A DNA stretch of 64,000 bases from positions 2,483,001 through 2,547,000 of the forward strand of contig NZ_CP045644.1 in NCBI RefSeq assembly GCF_009498455.1, read 5' to 3'. Position 1 is the first letter of the stretch. Every line of letters starts with the position of its first letter. Below are positions 63,088 to 64,000 of this stretch, piece by piece. The DNA comes from Variovorax paradoxus (GTDB taxonomy: Bacteria; Pseudomonadota; Gammaproteobacteria; Burkholderiales; Burkholderiaceae_C). The position numbers were made by a program, and so were the translations under genes. The notes beneath the pieces are model-generated. The model had not been told where the DNA came from, ran no database searches, and saw nothing but the letters and a program-made list of their open reading frames with translations.

Positions 63088-64000
63088 ATGATCAAGTTCC
63101 TCTTGCCCAGCCAGCTGGTTGCCGACAGGCCGGACGCGCCTGGTGCCAGTCCGTATGCCGGTGCGCTGAACGATGCGTTTCGCGCGGCCTACCCCCTCGT
63201 CAAGAGCGCGGCCTGGCTGTCGCTGCCCATCAGCCTGTTCGGGCTGCTGCCTTCGATCTTCCTGCTCCAGGTGTATGACCGCGTGCTCTCGCGCAGCGGC
63301 GTCTCCACGCTCGCCGCGCTGGTGTGCGGCATCCTGTTCTTCCTGTGCATCGAGTTCTGGCTGCGCACGCGGCGCTCGCGCCTGCTGCGCAACGCGGGCG
63401 CCACCGTCGACCACGGCGTGTCGGGCGCGCTGTTGCACTCCATGCTCGGTCGCCCGCTGCGCGCGCTCGAGGCGCGGCCGGCCTCGTCCTGGCAGCTGTT
63501 CTTTCGCGACGTGGGCTCGGTGCGCGGCACCGTCACCGGCGGGCTCGCGCAGTCGATCTTCGACCTGCCGATGGCGATCTTTGCGCTGATCGTGATCGGC
63601 ATCGTCGCGCTGCCGGTGCTGCCCGTGGTGGCGGCCTTCCTGGCCATCATGGCGTTCCTGGCCTGGTGGTGGGCCGACGAAGTGCGCGCCGGCCGCGTCG
63701 AAGAAGTGCTGCGCGGGCGCGGCCTGGACCGCATCACCTCCGAGATCTGCCATGCGCGCGAGACGCTCAAGGCGCAGTCGAACGACGGCCCGACCATCGA
63801 GGTCTGGCAGCAGACCTACAACGCCTGGCTCAGCGAGAGCTTCGGCAAGAACGGCCAGATCGAAACCGCGCGCGACGGCACCACCGTGCTGCTCACCGTG
63901 TTCTCGGTGATCGTGGTCACCGTTGGCGCCATCGCCGTCATGCAGCAGTGGATGACGGTGGGCGGCCTCGTCGCCTCCAACATGCTCGCGCTGAAAGCGC
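63088..64000 (+). CDS. Type I secretion system permease/ATPase (partial, 5' part only)
   Basis: First 304 residues of an ABC exporter, running off the window. After a leader of about 40 residues with no C39 peptidase motif, the transmembrane domain starts SAAWLSLPISLFGLLPSIFL and has QVYDRVLSRSGVSTLAALVC, the QVYDRV(L/I)-S hallmark of PrtD/LapB-type T1SS exporters. The ATPase domain lies outside. Likely exporter of the repeat protein encoded upstream. The ribosome site is weak. Confidence 0.9.
   Translation, partial: MIKFLLPSQLVADRPDAPGASPYAGALNDAFRAAYPLVKSAAWLSLPISLFGLLPSIFLLQVYDRVLSRSGVSTLAALVCGILFFLCIEFWLRTRRSRLLRNAGATVDHGVSGALLHSMLGRPLRALEARPASSWQLFFRDVGSVRGTVTGGLAQSIFDLPMAIFALIVIGIVALPVLPVVAAFLAIMAFLAWWWADEVRAGRVEEVLRGRGLDRITSEICHARETLKAQSNDGPTIEVWQQTYNAWLSESFGKNGQIETARDGTTVLLTVFSVIVVTVGAIAVMQQWMTVGGLVASNMLALKA

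Overview
This 64 kb stretch is GC-rich, densely coding chromosomal DNA from a betaproteobacterium of the Comamonadaceae, most probably Variovorax or a close relative. The evidence is the gene order hemL-thiD-rubredoxin-pilGHIJ-chpA, the yqgE-ruvX-pyrR-pyrB-pyrC' operon, tamA/tamB, a CoxE/MoxR pair, a pcaHG locus and Comamonadaceae-type intergenic repeats starting CACTTCGTGT. The genus is an inference from gene content and protein style; no database was searched. I see no insertion sequence, prophage, CRISPR array or rRNA. One tRNA is present, tRNA-Arg(CCU).

Layout. 1-2.3 kb: cofactor genes on the minus strand (hemL, cut by the window edge, and a ThiD-like kinase) and a rubredoxin. 2.3-12.1 kb: the Pil-Chp chemosensory operon for type IV pili (PilG, PilH, PilI, PilJ and a giant ChpA with three histidine phosphotransfer domains, a kinase core, CheW and receiver domains). 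12.1-18.6 kb: photolyase, then yqgE, ruvX, pyrR, pyrB, a catalytically degenerate dihydroorotase (PyrC') and an acyltransferase. 18.7-30.9 kb: an IclR-controlled catabolic island with an FAD dehydrogenase, an SDR, a branched-chain-type ABC importer (LivM and LivG fused), an unusual metallo-beta-lactamase-fold protein, an EamA exporter, an Old-Yellow-Enzyme-like reductase and a tandem EthD protein. Substrate unknown, probably a cyclic ketone, steroid-like or aromatic compound.

30.9-37.2 kb: an accessory segment with more relaxed base composition. It holds a GT4 glycosyltransferase, a small secreted protein, an aspartyl/asparaginyl beta-hydroxylase-like oxygenase, a secreted HExxH metallopeptidase-like protein and a protein with a predicted alpha/alpha-toroid fold. 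37.2-41.2 kb: a two-component histidine kinase with two response regulators (OmpR-type and AraC-type) and the tRNA. 41.2-51.2 kb: tamBA, the CoxE-like VWA/MoxR pair, a GNAT enzyme and a cytochrome c4. 51.2-54.2 kb: protocatechuate 3,4-dioxygenase pcaGH with its divergent LysR regulator, then a DUF1841 gene.

54.4-64 kb: the most unusual locus. A 1481-residue secreted or surface protein consists of about 75 Ser/Ala-Asp dipeptides and long Gly-Leu repeats. It is followed by an OmpA/Pal-type lipoprotein, a 1034-residue fusion of a toroid-like domain to a MurF-like ligase without the P-loop lysine, a small membrane protein and the start of a type I secretion ABC transporter. The N-terminal half of the fusion is a close paralogue of the stand-alone protein at 35.5-37.2 kb. 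The two loci may therefore belong to one undescribed cell-surface polymer or adhesin-modification system. That is my main candidate for a new biological system.
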